Of a stretch of 64,000 nucleotides of DNA, positions 16,320-26,193 are shown in pieces (the stretch's first letter is position 1; every line of letters starts with the position of its first letter). Source of the DNA: Streptomyces sp. NBC_00335 (GTDB lineage: Bacteria; Actinomycetota; Actinomycetes; Streptomycetales; Streptomycetaceae). Below the pieces are notes generated by a model, which saw only the letters and a program-made list of their open reading frames with translations, searched no databases and was not told the origin of the DNA. Made by a program: the position numbers and the translations under genes. The stretch is taken from assembly GCF_036127095.1 (NCBI RefSeq), contig NZ_CP108006.1, forward strand, positions 2,666,001 through 2,730,000. Reading direction: 5' to 3'.

Positions 16320-17324
16320 CTATGACCGGCCCGCGGGCTCCGCATCCGGTTCCGCCGGTTCCGCCGGTTCCGTCAGCGTCGCGAGGAGCGCGTCCGAAGC
16401 CGCGTACGGATCCAGCTCGCCCGCCGCCACCCGCCCGGCCAGTGCCTCCAGGTGGGTGTCGCCGTGCACGTCGGCCAGCCGGGCCCGCAGCGCGGTGATC
16501 GCGATCGTTTCCACCTCGCGCGCGGCCCTGGCCGTACGCCGCTGCGCCAGCACCCCGTGCTCGTCCATCCACGCCCGGTGCTTCTCCAGCGCCTCGACCA
16601 GCTCGTCGATGCCCGTACCGCGCGCCGCGACCGTCTTGACGATCGGCGGCCGCCAGTCGCCCTTGCCCCGGCTCTCCCCCAGGCTCAGCATGTGGTTCAG
16701 CTCGCGGGCGGTGGCGTCCGCGCCGTCCCGGTCGGCCTTGTTCACCACGTAGACGTCGCCGATCTCCAGGATGCCCGCCTTCGCGGCCTGGATCCCGTCG
16801 CCCATCCCGGGGGCCAGCAGCACCACCGAGGTGTCGGCCTGGGCCGCGATCTCCACCTCCGACTGCCCGACCCCGACGGTCTCGACCAGGATCACCTCGC
16901 AGCCCGCCGCGTCCAGTACCCGGATCGCCTGCGGGGCCGACCAGGCCAGTCCGCCCAGGTGGCCGCGGGTGGCCATGGAGCGGATGTACACCCCCGGGTC
17001 GGAGGCGTGGTCCGACATCCGCACCCGGTCGCCGAGCAGCGCGCCCCCGCTGAACGGCGAGGACGGGTCGACGGCCAGGACGCCGACCCGCTTGCCGGCC
17101 TGCCGGTACGCGGAGACCAGCGCCGAGGTGGTCGTGGACTTGCCGACGCCCGGGGAGCCGGTGAGGCCCACCACGTACGCGTTGCCCGTGAGCGGCGCCA
17201 GCGCCGCCATCACCTCGCGCAGCTGCGGGGACGCCCCCTCGACCAGCGAGATCAGCCGGGCGACCGCTCGCGGCCTGCCCTCACGGGCCTGGGCCACCAG
17301 CTGGGGGACGTCCACCGCCGTCAT
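16320..17324 (-). CDS. meaB: Methylmalonyl-CoA mutase-associated GTPase MeaB
   Basis: This 334-residue G3E-type GTPase loads and protects AdoCbl-dependent mutases. It shows Walker A GSPGVGKSTT (about 56-65), the switch region DPSSPFSGGALLGDRVRM, a DxxG-like ETVGVGQSE, base-specificity NKAD (about 196-199) and the C-terminal dimerisation arm. It is on the same strand as the thiolase, whose stop is 58 bp upstream, so the two may share a transcript. Its clients are probably methylmalonyl-CoA mutase and the IcmA encoded at the left edge. The C-terminus has a short Glu-Pro-Ala repeat. Confidence 0.95.
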   Translation of the reverse strand: MTAVDVPQLVAQAREGRPRAVARLISLVEGASPQLREVMAALAPLTGNAYVVGLTGSPGVGKSTTTSALVSAYRQAGKRVGVLAVDPSSPFSGGALLGDRVRMSDHASDPGVYIRSMATRGHLGGLAWSAPQAIRVLDAAGCEVILVETVGVGQSEVEIAAQADTSVVLLAPGMGDGIQAAKAGILEIGDVYVVNKADRDGADATARELNHMLSLGESRGKGDWRPPIVKTVAARGTGIDELVEALEKHRAWMDEHGVLAQRRTARAAREVETIAITALRARLADVHGDTHLEALAGRVAAGELDPYAASDALLATLTEPAEPAEPDAEPAGRS

Positions 17325-17382
17325 ACGTGCTGCGCTCCTCGGATCTCTTACGGGTACGGGTGCGGGTGCGGACTGCGGGCCG

Positions 17383-18579
17383 CTACGGGACGCGGACGAT
17401 CAGGGCGTCGCCCTGGCCGCCGCCACCGCACAGGGCGGCCGCGCCGACCCCGCCGCCGCGGCGCTTGAGCTCCAGCGCCAGGTGCAGCACCACACGGGCG
17501 CCGGACATGCCGATCGGGTGACCCAGGGCGATGGCGCCGCCGTTGACGTTCACCTTTTCCGGGGTCACTCCGAGGTCCTTCATCGACTGCACGGCGACCG
17601 CCGCGAAGGCCTCGTTGATCTCGATGAGGTCGAGGTCCTCGACGCCGAGGCCCTCCTTCTTCAGGGCGTGCAGGATCGCGTTGGAGGGCTGCGACTGGAG
17701 CGAGTTGTCCGGACCCGCCACATTGCCGTGGGCGCCGATCTCGGCGAGCCACTCCAGGCCCAGCTCCTCGGCCTTGGCCTTGCTCATCACGACCACGGCG
17801 GCCGCACCGTCGCTGATCTGCGAGGAGGTGCCGGCGGTGATGGTGCCGTCCTTCGCGAAGGCCGGACGCAGCTTGCCCAGGGACTCGACGGTGGTCTCGG
17901 CGCGGATGCCCTCGTCCTGCGAGAAGATCACCGGCTCGCCCTTGCGCTGCGGGATCTCGACCGGGGTGATCTCGGCCTCGAAGACGCCGTTCTTCTGCGC
18001 GGCGGCGGCGCGCTGGTGGGAGGTGGCCGCGAACGCGTCCTGCGGGGCCCGCTCGATGCCGAGGCGGCCGTTGTGCGTCTCGGTGGACAGGCCCATCGGA
18101 ATGTTCTCGAAGGCGTCGGTGAGACCGTCGTAGGCCATCGCGTCGAGCATCTCGATGGCGCCGTACTTGAAGCCCTCACGGGACTTCGGCAGCAGGTGCG
18201 GGGCGTTGGTCATGGACTCCTGACCGCCCGCGACCACGATGTCGAACTCCCCGGCGCGGATCAGCTGGTCGGCCAGGGCGATGGCGTCCAGGCCCGACAG
18301 GCACACCTTGTTGATGGTGAGCGCCGGGACGTTCATGGGGATCCCGGCCTTGACGGCGGCCTGGCGGGCCGGAATCTGGCCCGCACCGGCCTGGAGCACC
18401 TGGCCCATGATCACGTACTGGACCTGGTCACCGGAGATCCCGGCCCGCTCCAGCGCGGACTTGATGGCGAAGCCGCCGAGGTCGGCACCCGAGAAGGACT
18501 TCAGCGAGCCGAGCAGTCGCCCCATGGGCGTGCGGGCCCCGGCGACGATCACTGACGTGGTGTTGTTCGTTCCGGACAT
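17383..18579 (-). CDS. Acetyl-CoA C-acetyltransferase (thiolase)
   Basis: This 398-residue thiolase condenses or cleaves acetoacetyl-CoA. The nucleophile Cys lies in [11 protein letters not shown] (about residue 92, a variant of the usual NKVCxSG), [13 protein letters not shown] follows, and the C-terminal motifs [19 protein letters not shown] (His) and [11 protein letters not shown] (Cys) complete the active site. The start at [10 protein letters not shown] is preceded by AGGGGCTG. It is divergent from methylmalonyl-CoA epimerase and upstream of meaB, supporting a role in acyl-CoA and precursor metabolism. Confidence 0.94.
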   Translation of the reverse strand: MSGTNNTTSVIVAGARTPMGRLLGSLKSFSGADLGGFAIKSALERAGISGDQVQYVIMGQVLQAGAGQIPARQAAVKAGIPMNVPALTINKVCLSGLDAIALADQLIRAGEFDIVVAGGQESMTNAPHLLPKSREGFKYGAIEMLDAMAYDGLTDAFENIPMGLSTETHNGRLGIERAPQDAFAATSHQRAAAAQKNGVFEAEITPVEIPQRKGEPVIFSQDEGIRAETTVESLGKLRPAFAKDGTITAGTSSQISDGAAAVVVMSKAKAEELGLEWLAEIGAHGNVAGPDNSLQSQPSNAILHALKKEGLGVEDLDLIEINEAFAAVAVQSMKDLGVTPEKVNVNGGAIALGHPIGMSGARVVLHLALELKRRGGGVGAAALCGGGGQGDALIVRVP

Positions 18580-18716
18580 GGAGCACAGCCCCTTGAGGAT
18601 GAGGAGTGAACGAGGGTTTACCCGAATGTACTGAGCGGTACCCGTGCCGTCACCGGCCCGCCAGTGTGATCGCGCGCACGTTGCGTAACCGCCTCCGGTA
18701 GCGCTGCACTGTGTCC

Positions 18717-19145
18717 ATGCTGACAAGAATCGACCACATCGGGATTGCCTGCTTCGACCTGGACAAGACGGTTGAGTTCTACCGTGCCACGTACGGCTTC
18801 GAGGTGTTCCACTCCGAGGTCAACGAGGAGCAGGGCGTCCGCGAGGCCATGCTCAAGATCAACGAGACCTCCGACGGCGGTGCCTCCTACCTCCAGCTCC
18901 TGGAACCCACCCGCGAGGACTCCGCGGTCGGCAAGTGGCTGGCCAAGAACGGCGAGGGCGTCCACCACATCGCCTTCGGCACCGAGGACGTCCAGGGCGA
19001 CTCGGAGGCCATCCGCGGCAAGGGCGTCCGCGTCCTCTACGACCAGCCCCGCACCGGCTCGATGGGCTCCTCCATCACCTTCCTGCACCCCAAGGACTGC
19101 CACGGCGTCCTCACCGAACTGGTCACGAGCCACCCCGACCACTGA
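18717..19145 (+). CDS. mce: Methylmalonyl-CoA epimerase
   Basis: This 142-residue VOC-fold metalloenzyme epimerises (R)- and (S)-methylmalonyl-CoA. Metal-ligand motifs are in order: IDHIGIA (His), SYLQLLEP (Gln), [10 protein letters not shown] (His) and CHGVLTELV (Glu). The ATG follows family usage ([12 protein letters not shown]). A GTG 6 nt upstream (18711) lies 6 nt after TAGCGC and could be a leaderless start. No Shine-Dalgarno is seen for either. The neighbours meaB and thiolase fit the propionyl/methylmalonyl pathway. Confidence 0.93.
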   Translation: MLTRIDHIGIACFDLDKTVEFYRATYGFEVFHSEVNEEQGVREAMLKINETSDGGASYLQLLEPTREDSAVGKWLAKNGEGVHHIAFGTEDVQGDSEAIRGKGVRVLYDQPRTGSMGSSITFLHPKDCHGVLTELVTSHPDH

Positions 19146-19155
19146 TGTCCCGTTT

Positions 19156-19190
19156 CCCCGGCCGGTAGAGTGGCTTTGGCTCGGCCGGGG
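19156..19190 (+). terminator. Hairpin after the epimerase gene
   Basis: CCCCGGCCG pairs with CGGCCGGGG across a 17-nt loop, 11 bp after the epimerase stop. It is a likely terminator that isolates scy. Confidence 0.5.
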
Positions 19191-19326
19191 TTCGGCGCGG
19201 AGACGGGGTCGGGGCCTGTATCGACCGACCCGGTATCTGACACCATTCCCCGGGGGCGTCGTTCAGCGGGCGGACGGCGCTCGTTTGGGATCGGGCTTGC
19301 GACCAGGGGACGGATGGGACCGCGCT

Positions 19327-22300
19327 GTGCGGGGCTACGAAAGCCAGGAGAGCCATCAGGCCGAGGCCGACCATCTCTCGCGCTTCGAAGCCGAGATGGA
19401 GCGGCTGAAGAAGGAACGCGGGAAGGCCGTCCAGCACGCCGATGACCTGGGGTACCAGGTCGAGGTGCTGCGCGCCAAGCTCCACGAGGTACGCCGCAAT
19501 CTGGCGTCCCGCCCCGCCTACGACGGCGCGGACATGGGCTACCAGGCGGAGCAGCTGCTCCGCAATGCCCAGATCCAGGCCGACCAGATGCGTTCCGACG
19601 CCGAGCGCGAACTGCGCGACGTACGGGCGCAGACCCAGCGCATCCTCCAGGAGCACGCCGAGCACCAGGCGCGCCTGCAGGCCGAACTGCACGCCGAGGC
19701 CGTCAACCGCCGCCAGCGCCTGGACCAGGAGCTGAGCGAGCGCCGCCAGACGGTGGAAGCCCACGTCAACGAGAACGTGGCCTGGGCCGAGCAGTTGCGC
19801 GCCCGTACCGAATCGCAGGCCCGCCGGCTCATGGACGAGTCCCGCGTCGAGGCCGAGCAGACCCTGAACACCGCCCGCGCCGAAGCCGCCCGGGTCGCCT
19901 CCGAGGCCACCCGCCGGCTCGCCTCCGAGAACGAATCCGCCCGCGCCGAAGCCGAGTCGACGCTGCTGCGCGCCCGCAAGGAGGCCGAGCGGCTGCTGAC
20001 CGCCGCCTCCGCGCAGGCCCAGGAGGCCACCGAGCACGCGGAGCGGCTGCGCTCCACCACCTCCGCCGAGGCCGAGCAGACCCGCCAGCAGACGATGGAC
20101 CTGGGCCGGGTCGCCGAGCAGCGCGCCCAGGAGGCCGACGGCGCCCTACGGGAGGCGCGCGCGGCCGCGGAGAAGCTGCTCGCGGAGGCCAAGGAGAGCG
20201 CCGCACGGCAGCTCGCCTCGGCGGAATCCGTCAACGAGCAGCGCACCCGTACGGCCAAGGAGCAGGTGGCCCGCCTGGTCGGCGAGGCCAACAAGGAGGC
20301 CGAGGCCCTCAAGGCCGAGGCCGAGCAGGCGCTCGCCGATGCCCGGGCGCAGACCGAGCGGCTGCGCGCGGAGGCCGGCGAGCAGGCCCGTACCGCGGCG
20401 GCCGAGGACACGGCGGCCCAGCTGGCGAAGGCGGCCCGCACCGCCGAGGAGGTCCTGAACAAGGCCTCGGAGGATGCCCGCGCCACCACCCGGGCGGCGT
20501 CCGAGGAGGCCGAGCGGATCCGCGGCGAGGCCGAGGCGGAGGCCGAGCGGCTGCGCGCCCAGGCCGCGGCCACGGCCGATGAGCTCAAGGGCGCCGCGAA
20601 GGACGACACGGAGGAGTACCGGGCCCGTACGGTCGAGCTCCAGGAGGAGGCCCGCCGGCTGCGCGGCGAGGCCGAGCAGTTGCGCGCGGAGGCCGTCGCC
20701 GAGGGCGAGCGGATCCGCGGCGAGGCCCGCCGCGAGGCGGTCCAGCAGATCGAGGAGGCGGCCCGCACCGCCGAGGAGCTGCTGGGCAAGTCCCGGGCCG
20801 ACGCCGACGAGGTGCGCTCCGGGGCGAACGCCGAGAGCGAGCGGGTCCGCGGCGAGGCCGTCGAGCGGGCCACCACCCTGCGCAAGCAGGCCGAGGAGAC
20901 CCTGGAGCGGACCCGCGCCGAGGCGACACGGCTGCGCGCGGAGGCCGAGGAGGAGGCGGAGTCCGTACGGGCCGAGGCGGACGCCGCGGCCGCCGTGCGG
21001 CGCGAGGAGACCGAGCGGGCGCTGGCGGCGAAGCGGGCGGAGGCCGACGAGGAGCTCGTCCGGCTGCACACCGACGCCGAGGGCCGCCTGACGACCGCCG
21101 AGCAGACGCTGCGCGACGCCCGCGCGGCCGCCGAGAACATCCGCAAGGAGACCACCGAGGAGAGCGACCGGCTCCGCGCGGAGTCCGCGGAGCGGATCCG
21201 CACGCTGCAGGCGCAGTCGGAGGCGGAGGCCGCCCAGCTGCGGACCGACGCCGCCGAGGACGCCGGCCGGGCCCGCGCGGAGGCCGAGCAGGCCGCGGTG
21301 CGGCTGACCGGCGAGGCCGAGGCGGAGGCGGAGCGGCTGCGCTCCGAGGCGCAGGAGACCGCGGACCGGCTGCGCGCGGAGGCCAAGGCCGCCGCCGAGC
21401 GGGTCGCGCAGGAGGCGGCCGAGGCGCTGTCCGCCGCCCAGGAGGAGGCCGCCCGGCGCCGCCGGGAGTCCGAGGAGACGCTGGCTTCGGCGCGTACCGA
21501 CGCGGAGAGCGAGCGGGCGCAGGCCAGGGAGGAGAGCGAGGAGCTCCTCGCCCAGGCCCGCAAGCGGTCCGAGGAGGCCACCGCCGAGGCGGTCTGGCTC
21601 ACCGAGGAGGCCGAGCGGCGCGCGTCCGAGGTGGTCGCGGCGGCCGAGGCCACCGCCCAGCAGGTGCGCGATGCCGTGGCCGGGCTGCACGAGCAGGCCG
21701 AGGAAGAGGTCGCGGGGCTGCGCAGCGCGGCCGAACACGCGGCGGAGCGTACGAAGACGGAGGCCGAGGAGGAGTCCGGCCGGGTCCGCGCCGACGCGTA
21801 CGCGGAGCGGGAGCGGGCCACCGAGGACGCCAACCGGATCCGCAGCGAGGCGCGCACCGAGACGGACGCGGCGAAGGCGCTGGCCGAGCGGACGGTCGGG
21901 GACGCGATCGCCGAGGCCGAGCAACTGCGCACGGAGACGGCGGAGTACGCGCAGCGGGTCCGCACGGAGGCCACCGACGCGCTGGCCGCCTCCGAGCGCG
22001 ACGCGGCCCGTACGAAGGCCGATGCCCGCGACGATGCCAACCGGATCCGCGGCGAGGCCGCGGAGTCCCTGGAGGCCGCGCGCACCGAGGGCGGCCGGAT
22101 CGTCGCGGAGGCCACGGCCGAGGCCGAGCGGCTCACCGAGGAGACCCGCGCGGCCAACGAGGCCACGGTCGGCGAGGCCCTGGCGGAGGCGGCGCGGCTC
22201 ACGGCCGAGGCCGAGGCCGCCGCGGAGGCGACCCGCACCGAGGCCGCGGGCACGCTGGACGAGGCCCGTTCCGAGGCGAACCGGCTGCGCACGGAGGCGG

Positions 22301-23916
22301 CCGAGCAGGCGGACCGCCTGATCACCGAGGCCACCACGGAGGCGGAGCGGCTCACCGAGGAGACCCGCGCGGCCAATGCGCTGACGGTCGGTGAGGCCGA
22401 GGCCGCGGCCGAGGCGCTGCGCGCCGAGGCGGCCGCCGCCCTGGACGCGGCGAACGCGAAGGCCGGGCAGCTCACGGCGCAGGCCGCGCAGACGCTGGCC
22501 GGGGCCGAGCGCGACGCGACGGGGATCCTCGTCGACGCGCGCACCGAGGGCGACCGGCTCGTCGAGGAGACGCGCACGGCCAACGAGGCCACCGTCGGCG
22601 AGGCCGCGGCGGAGGCCGACCGGCTGCGCGCCGAGGCGGCACGCACCCTGGACGACGCCCGCGCGGAGGGCGGCCGGATCATCGGCGAGGCCACCGCGGA
22701 GGCCGACCGGGTCACGGTCGCGGCGAACGAGACCCTGGCGGGCGCCGAGCGGGAGTCCGAGCGGACCCTGGACGAGGCGCGCGCCGAGGCGGGCCGGATC
22801 CGTACCGAGGCCGCCGAGCAGGCGGACCACTTGGTCGGCGAGGCCGTCGCCGAAGCGGACCGGCTCACCGAGCAGACCCGCAAGGACACCGAGCGCACGG
22901 TCGGCGAGGCGGCGAACGAGGCCGAGCGGCTGCGGGCCGAGGCCTCCGAGGCGCTGTCCTCGGCGCAGGAGCACGCGACCCGTACCCGGTCCGAGGCCGA
23001 GCGGGTCAAGGCCGAGGCCGCCACCGAGGCGGAGCGGATCCGGGGCGAGGCGCGCACCGCGTCGGAGCGGGTGCTGGACGAGGCCCGCGAAGAGGCCAAC
23101 AAGCGCCGCAGCGAGGCCGCGACCCAGGTCGACCGGCTCATCACGGAGGCCTCCTCGGAGGCCGAGAAGCTCACCGGGGACGCGCAGAAGCAGGCACTGG
23201 CCGCCACGACGGCGGCCGAGGAGCAGGCGGACGCGATGGTCGACGCGGCGCGCAAGGAAGCCGCGCGGATCTCCTCCGAGGCGACCGTGGAGGGCAACTC
23301 CCTGGTGGAGAAGGCCCGTACGGACGCCAACGAGCTGCTGGTCGGGGCGCGCACCGACGCGTCGGCCATAAGGGATCGGGCGGAGGAGCTGCGCGGCCGC
23401 GTCGAGGCGGAGGTCGAGGAGCTGCACGAGCGGGCCCGCCGCGAGTCGGCCGAGCAGATGAAGTCGGCCGGCGAGCGCGTGGACAAGCTGGTGCGGGCGG
23501 CGACCGAGCAGAGCGTCGAGGCCGACGCGAAGGCCAAGGCGCTGGTGTCGGACGCGAGCAGCGAGGCGAGCAAGGTCCGCATCGCCGCCGTGCGCAAGGC
23601 GGAGGCGCTGCTCAAGGAGGCCGAGCAGAAGAAGGCCGAGCTGGTCCGGGCCGCCGAGGGCGCTCTCGCGGAGGCGAAGACGGAGGCCGAGCGGCTCGTC
23701 GAGGAGGGCCGGCGCGAGCTGGAGGTGCTCGTGCGCAGGCGCGAGGACATTCAGGCGGAGATCTCCCGTGTCCAGGACGTTCTTGAGGCGTTGGAATCAT
23801 TCGAGGCGCCTTCGGGTGGCGGAAAGCCCGGGGTCGGCGGCCAGGGCGCGGGGGGCGTGAAGGCCGGTGCGACAGCGGGTTCCACTCGTTCGGGTGGCAA
23901 GACGTCAGAGGGCTAG
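19327..23916 (+). CDS. scy: Scy, giant coiled-coil polarity protein
   Basis: This protein of about 1529 residues is almost entirely coiled coil. Scy assembles the polarisome at hyphal tips with DivIVA and FilP and sets branching sites and tip number. A short N-terminal part (about 1-100, MERLKKERGKAVQHADDLGY) has ordinary heptads. The rest is an Ala/Glu/Arg/Thr repeat landscape (AEAERLR, EETRAANEATVGEA), and a Gly/Ser-rich tail follows LEALESFEAPS. The GTG is chosen at VRGYESQES, the point where family character begins. The S. coelicolor protein is about 1326 residues, so this one is longer by roughly 200. filP follows on the same strand. Confidence 0.92.
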   Translation: MRGYESQESHQAEADHLSRFEAEMERLKKERGKAVQHADDLGYQVEVLRAKLHEVRRNLASRPAYDGADMGYQAEQLLRNAQIQADQMRSDAERELRDVRAQTQRILQEHAEHQARLQAELHAEAVNRRQRLDQELSERRQTVEAHVNENVAWAEQLRARTESQARRLMDESRVEAEQTLNTARAEAARVASEATRRLASENESARAEAESTLLRARKEAERLLTAASAQAQEATEHAERLRSTTSAEAEQTRQQTMDLGRVAEQRAQEADGALREARAAAEKLLAEAKESAARQLASAESVNEQRTRTAKEQVARLVGEANKEAEALKAEAEQALADARAQTERLRAEAGEQARTAAAEDTAAQLAKAARTAEEVLNKASEDARATTRAASEEAERIRGEAEAEAERLRAQAAATADELKGAAKDDTEEYRARTVELQEEARRLRGEAEQLRAEAVAEGERIRGEARREAVQQIEEAARTAEELLGKSRADADEVRSGANAESERVRGEAVERATTLRKQAEETLERTRAEATRLRAEAEEEAESVRAEADAAAAVRREETERALAAKRAEADEELVRLHTDAEGRLTTAEQTLRDARAAAENIRKETTEESDRLRAESAERIRTLQAQSEAEAAQLRTDAAEDAGRARAEAEQAAVRLTGEAEAEAERLRSEAQETADRLRAEAKAAAERVAQEAAEALSAAQEEAARRRRESEETLASARTDAESERAQAREESEELLAQARKRSEEATAEAVWLTEEAERRASEVVAAAEATAQQVRDAVAGLHEQAEEEVAGLRSAAEHAAERTKTEAEEESGRVRADAYAERERATEDANRIRSEARTETDAAKALAERTVGDAIAEAEQLRTETAEYAQRVRTEATDALAASERDAARTKADARDDANRIRGEAAESLEAARTEGGRIVAEATAEAERLTEETRAANEATVGEALAEAARLTAEAEAAAEATRTEAAGTLDEARSEANRLRTEAAEQADRLITEATTEAERLTEETRAANALTVGEAEAAAEALRAEAAAALDAANAKAGQLTAQAAQTLAGAERDATGILVDARTEGDRLVEETRTANEATVGEAAAEADRLRAEAARTLDDARAEGGRIIGEATAEADRVTVAANETLAGAERESERTLDEARAEAGRIRTEAAEQADHLVGEAVAEADRLTEQTRKDTERTVGEAANEAERLRAEASEALSSAQEHATRTRSEAERVKAEAATEAERIRGEARTASERVLDEAREEANKRRSEAATQVDRLITEASSEAEKLTGDAQKQALAATTAAEEQADAMVDAARKEAARISSEATVEGNSLVEKARTDANELLVGARTDASAIRDRAEELRGRVEAEVEELHERARRESAEQMKSAGERVDKLVRAATEQSVEADAKAKALVSDASSEASKVRIAAVRKAEALLKEAEQKKAELVRAAEGALAEAKTEAERLVEEGRRELEVLVRRREDIQAEISRVQDVLEALESFEAPSGGGKPGVGGQGAGGVKAGATAGSTRSGGKTSEG

Positions 23917-24118
23917 TCAGCACGCTCAAGTCTGTGCCCCTGATGGAGGTTCAGGCGAACGAGTGACAAGCATTCTGTCGCCTTGCCACTCAAAAGGGGT
24001 GTCATTGTCCAGATCAAACGCGGATTGACTCGATGACACGCCGTCTTGGCGCCTAGGATTCCCCTTAACACCTAACACCCCGCGTAGCACCTCATCGGTC
24101 TCATTCGACAGGAACCCC

Positions 24119-25057
24119 ATGAGCGACACATCCTCCCCCTTCGGCTTCGAGCTCGTGCGGCGTGGTTACGACCGCGGTCAGGTGGACGACCGCATCACCA
24201 AGCTGGTCTCCGACCGTGACAGCGCCCTCGGACGTATCAACTCTCTGGAAAAGCGGATCGAGGAGTTGCACCTCGAAACGCAGAACGCCCAGGCTCAGGT
24301 GAACGACGCCGAGCCGTCGTACGCCGGTCTCGGCGCCCGGGTCGAGAAGATCCTGCGCCTGGCCGAGGAGGAGGCGAAGGACCTCCGTGAGGAGGCCCGT
24401 CGCGCGGCCGAGCAGCACCGCGAGCTCGCCGAGTCGGCCGCCCAGCAGGTGCGCAACGACGCCGAGTCGTTCGCCGCCGACCGGAAGTCGACCGCCGAGG
24501 ACGAGGGCGTCCGGATCGTCGAGAAGGCCAAGGGCGACGCCGCTTCCCTGCGCACCGAGGCCCAGAAGGACGCCGCCTCCAAGCGCGAGGAGGCCGACGC
24601 GCTCTTCGAGGAGACCCGCGCCAAGGCCGCCCAGGCCGCCGCGGACTTCGAGACCAACCTGGCCAAGCGCCGCGAGCAGTCCGAGCGCGACCTGGCCGGC
24701 CGTCAGGCCAAGGCCGAGAAGCGTCTCGCGGAGATCGAGCACCGCGCGGAGCAGCTGCGCCTGGAGGCCGAGAAGCTCCGTACGGACGCCGAGCGTCGCG
24801 CCCGCCAGACCGTGGAGACCGCGCAGCGCCAGGCCGAGGACATCGTGGCCGACGCGAACGCCAAGGCCGACCGGATCCGCAGCGAGTCCGAGCGCGAGCT
24901 GGCGGCGCTCACCAACCGCCGCGACTCGATCAACGCGCAGCTCACCAACGTCCGCGAGATGCTGGCGACGCTGACCGGTGCGGCGGTGGCCGCCGCCTCC
25001 GCGCCGATCGACGACGAGCCGGTCACCCGCGGCGTTCCGGCGCAGCAGAGCCGCTGA
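24119..25057 (+). CDS. filP: FilP, intermediate-filament-like coiled-coil protein
   Basis: This 312-residue cytoskeletal protein has a head (SDTSSPFGFELVRRGYDRGQ, DivIVA-like VDDRI) followed by a coiled coil to about residue 285 and a short tail. FilP forms filament networks behind the tip, helps cell stiffness and interacts with DivIVA and Scy. The repeat style is the same as in Scy upstream, indicating common origin. An AGGAA sequence precedes the ATG. A gap of 202 bp from scy suggests its own promoter, and a hairpin follows. Confidence 0.94.
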   Translation: MSDTSSPFGFELVRRGYDRGQVDDRITKLVSDRDSALGRINSLEKRIEELHLETQNAQAQVNDAEPSYAGLGARVEKILRLAEEEAKDLREEARRAAEQHRELAESAAQQVRNDAESFAADRKSTAEDEGVRIVEKAKGDAASLRTEAQKDAASKREEADALFEETRAKAAQAAADFETNLAKRREQSERDLAGRQAKAEKRLAEIEHRAEQLRLEAEKLRTDAERRARQTVETAQRQAEDIVADANAKADRIRSESERELAALTNRRDSINAQLTNVREMLATLTGAAVAAASAPIDDEPVTRGVPAQQSR

Positions 25058-25110
25058 CCTTCGCGTCGCGGTTACCGGGCGGTACCGTTCGCCCGTTTCA
25101 CGACCTAAGT

Positions 25111-25149
25111 AGGGCCGTGCGTCACCTTTAGAAGGTGGCGTTCGGCCCT
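25111..25149 (+). terminator. Terminator after filP
   Basis: An outer stem AGGGCCG/CGGCCCT encloses an inner stem CACCTT/AAGGTG with a 3-nt loop. It lies between filP and the first ABC gene. Confidence 0.65.
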
Positions 25150-25170
25150 TCGGCGTTCTAGCGTGGCGTA

Positions 25171-26193
25171 ATGATCGAGCTTGAGGGCCTTACGAAACGA
25201 TTCGGCGCGAAGACCGCCGTGGACAACCTCAGCTTCCAGGTCAGACCGGGGGTGGTCACCGGCTTCCTCGGCCCCAACGGGGCGGGCAAGTCCACGACCA
25301 TGCGCATGATGCTCGACCTCGACAATCCGACCAGCGGTACGGTCCGGATCGACGGGAAGCACTACCGGGACCTGCCGGAGCCGCTGAAGTACATCGGGGC
25401 ACTGCTGGACGCGAAGGCGATGAACGGCGGCCGCAGCGCGTACAACAACCTGCTCTGCCTCGCCCAGTCGAACCGGATCCCGACCAGCCGGGTCTCCGAG
25501 GTCCTGGACCTGGTCGGCCTGACGGCCGTGGCGAAGAAGAAGTCGAAAGGATTTTCCCTGGGTATGGGCCAGCGGCTCGGCATCGCCTCCGCGCTGCTCG
25601 GCGACCCGGAGATCCTGATGTTCGACGAACCCGTCAATGGTCTGGACCCGGAGGGAATTCTCTGGATCCGCAATCTGATGAAGGGGCTCGCGGCGGAGGG
25701 AAGAACGATCTTCGTTTCTTCCCATCTGATGAGCGAAATGGCCCTGACCGCGGAGCATTTGGTCGTCATCGGACAGGGAAAACTGCTGGCCGACCTGTCC
25801 ATGGCCGATTTCATCCAGCAGAACTCCCGCAGTTACGTGCGCGTCCGCACGCCGCAGCAGGAACGGCTGAAGGACGTCCTGCACGAAGCCGGGATCGACG
25901 CGATCAGCGTCCCGGCCACCGGCGCGCTGGAGATCGACGGCGTGGAGTCGGAACGGCTCGGCGAGCTGGCCGCCCAGCACCAGATCGTGCTGCACGAACT
26001 CAGCCCGCAGCGGGCTTCACTGGAGGAAGCGTTCATGCGCATGACGGCCGACTCCGTCGAGTACCACGCCCACGCACCGGGGGCGGCCGGGTTCCCGGCA
26101 GGACCCGGCATGGCGGCGGACAACCCGGCCCGGCCGGCCGACGTACCCGCCTGGGGCGCCGGCTTCGAAGCTCAGCGCAAGGGCGGTAAGTGA
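25171..26193 (+). CDS. ABC transporter ATP-binding protein (module 1)
   Basis: This 340-residue ATPase has Walker A GPNGAGKST (about 38-46), a signature region in the form SLGMGQRLGIA, Walker B ILMFDEPVNGLDPEG and a switch His in SSHLM. The C-terminal 45 residues are Pro/Gly/Ala-rich. It pairs with the permease that starts at the overlapping GTGA. The type is that of antibiotic or peptide exporters (NatA/BcrA/DrrA-like). It is paralogous to the ATPase at 27131, close along the whole nucleotide-binding domain. Confidence 0.9.
   Translation: MIELEGLTKRFGAKTAVDNLSFQVRPGVVTGFLGPNGAGKSTTMRMMLDLDNPTSGTVRIDGKHYRDLPEPLKYIGALLDAKAMNGGRSAYNNLLCLAQSNRIPTSRVSEVLDLVGLTAVAKKKSKGFSLGMGQRLGIASALLGDPEILMFDEPVNGLDPEGILWIRNLMKGLAAEGRTIFVSSHLMSEMALTAEHLVVIGQGKLLADLSMADFIQQNSRSYVRVRTPQQERLKDVLHEAGIDAISVPATGALEIDGVESERLGELAAQHQIVLHELSPQRASLEEAFMRMTADSVEYHAHAPGAAGFPAGPGMAADNPARPADVPAWGAGFEAQRKGGK

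Noticed and set aside
19539..23750. A 1403-residue antisense frame across scy
   Set aside because: Its Ser/Ala/Arg composition is the mirror of the GC-rich scy codons, it has no domain features, and scy is a well-supported gene on the other strand.
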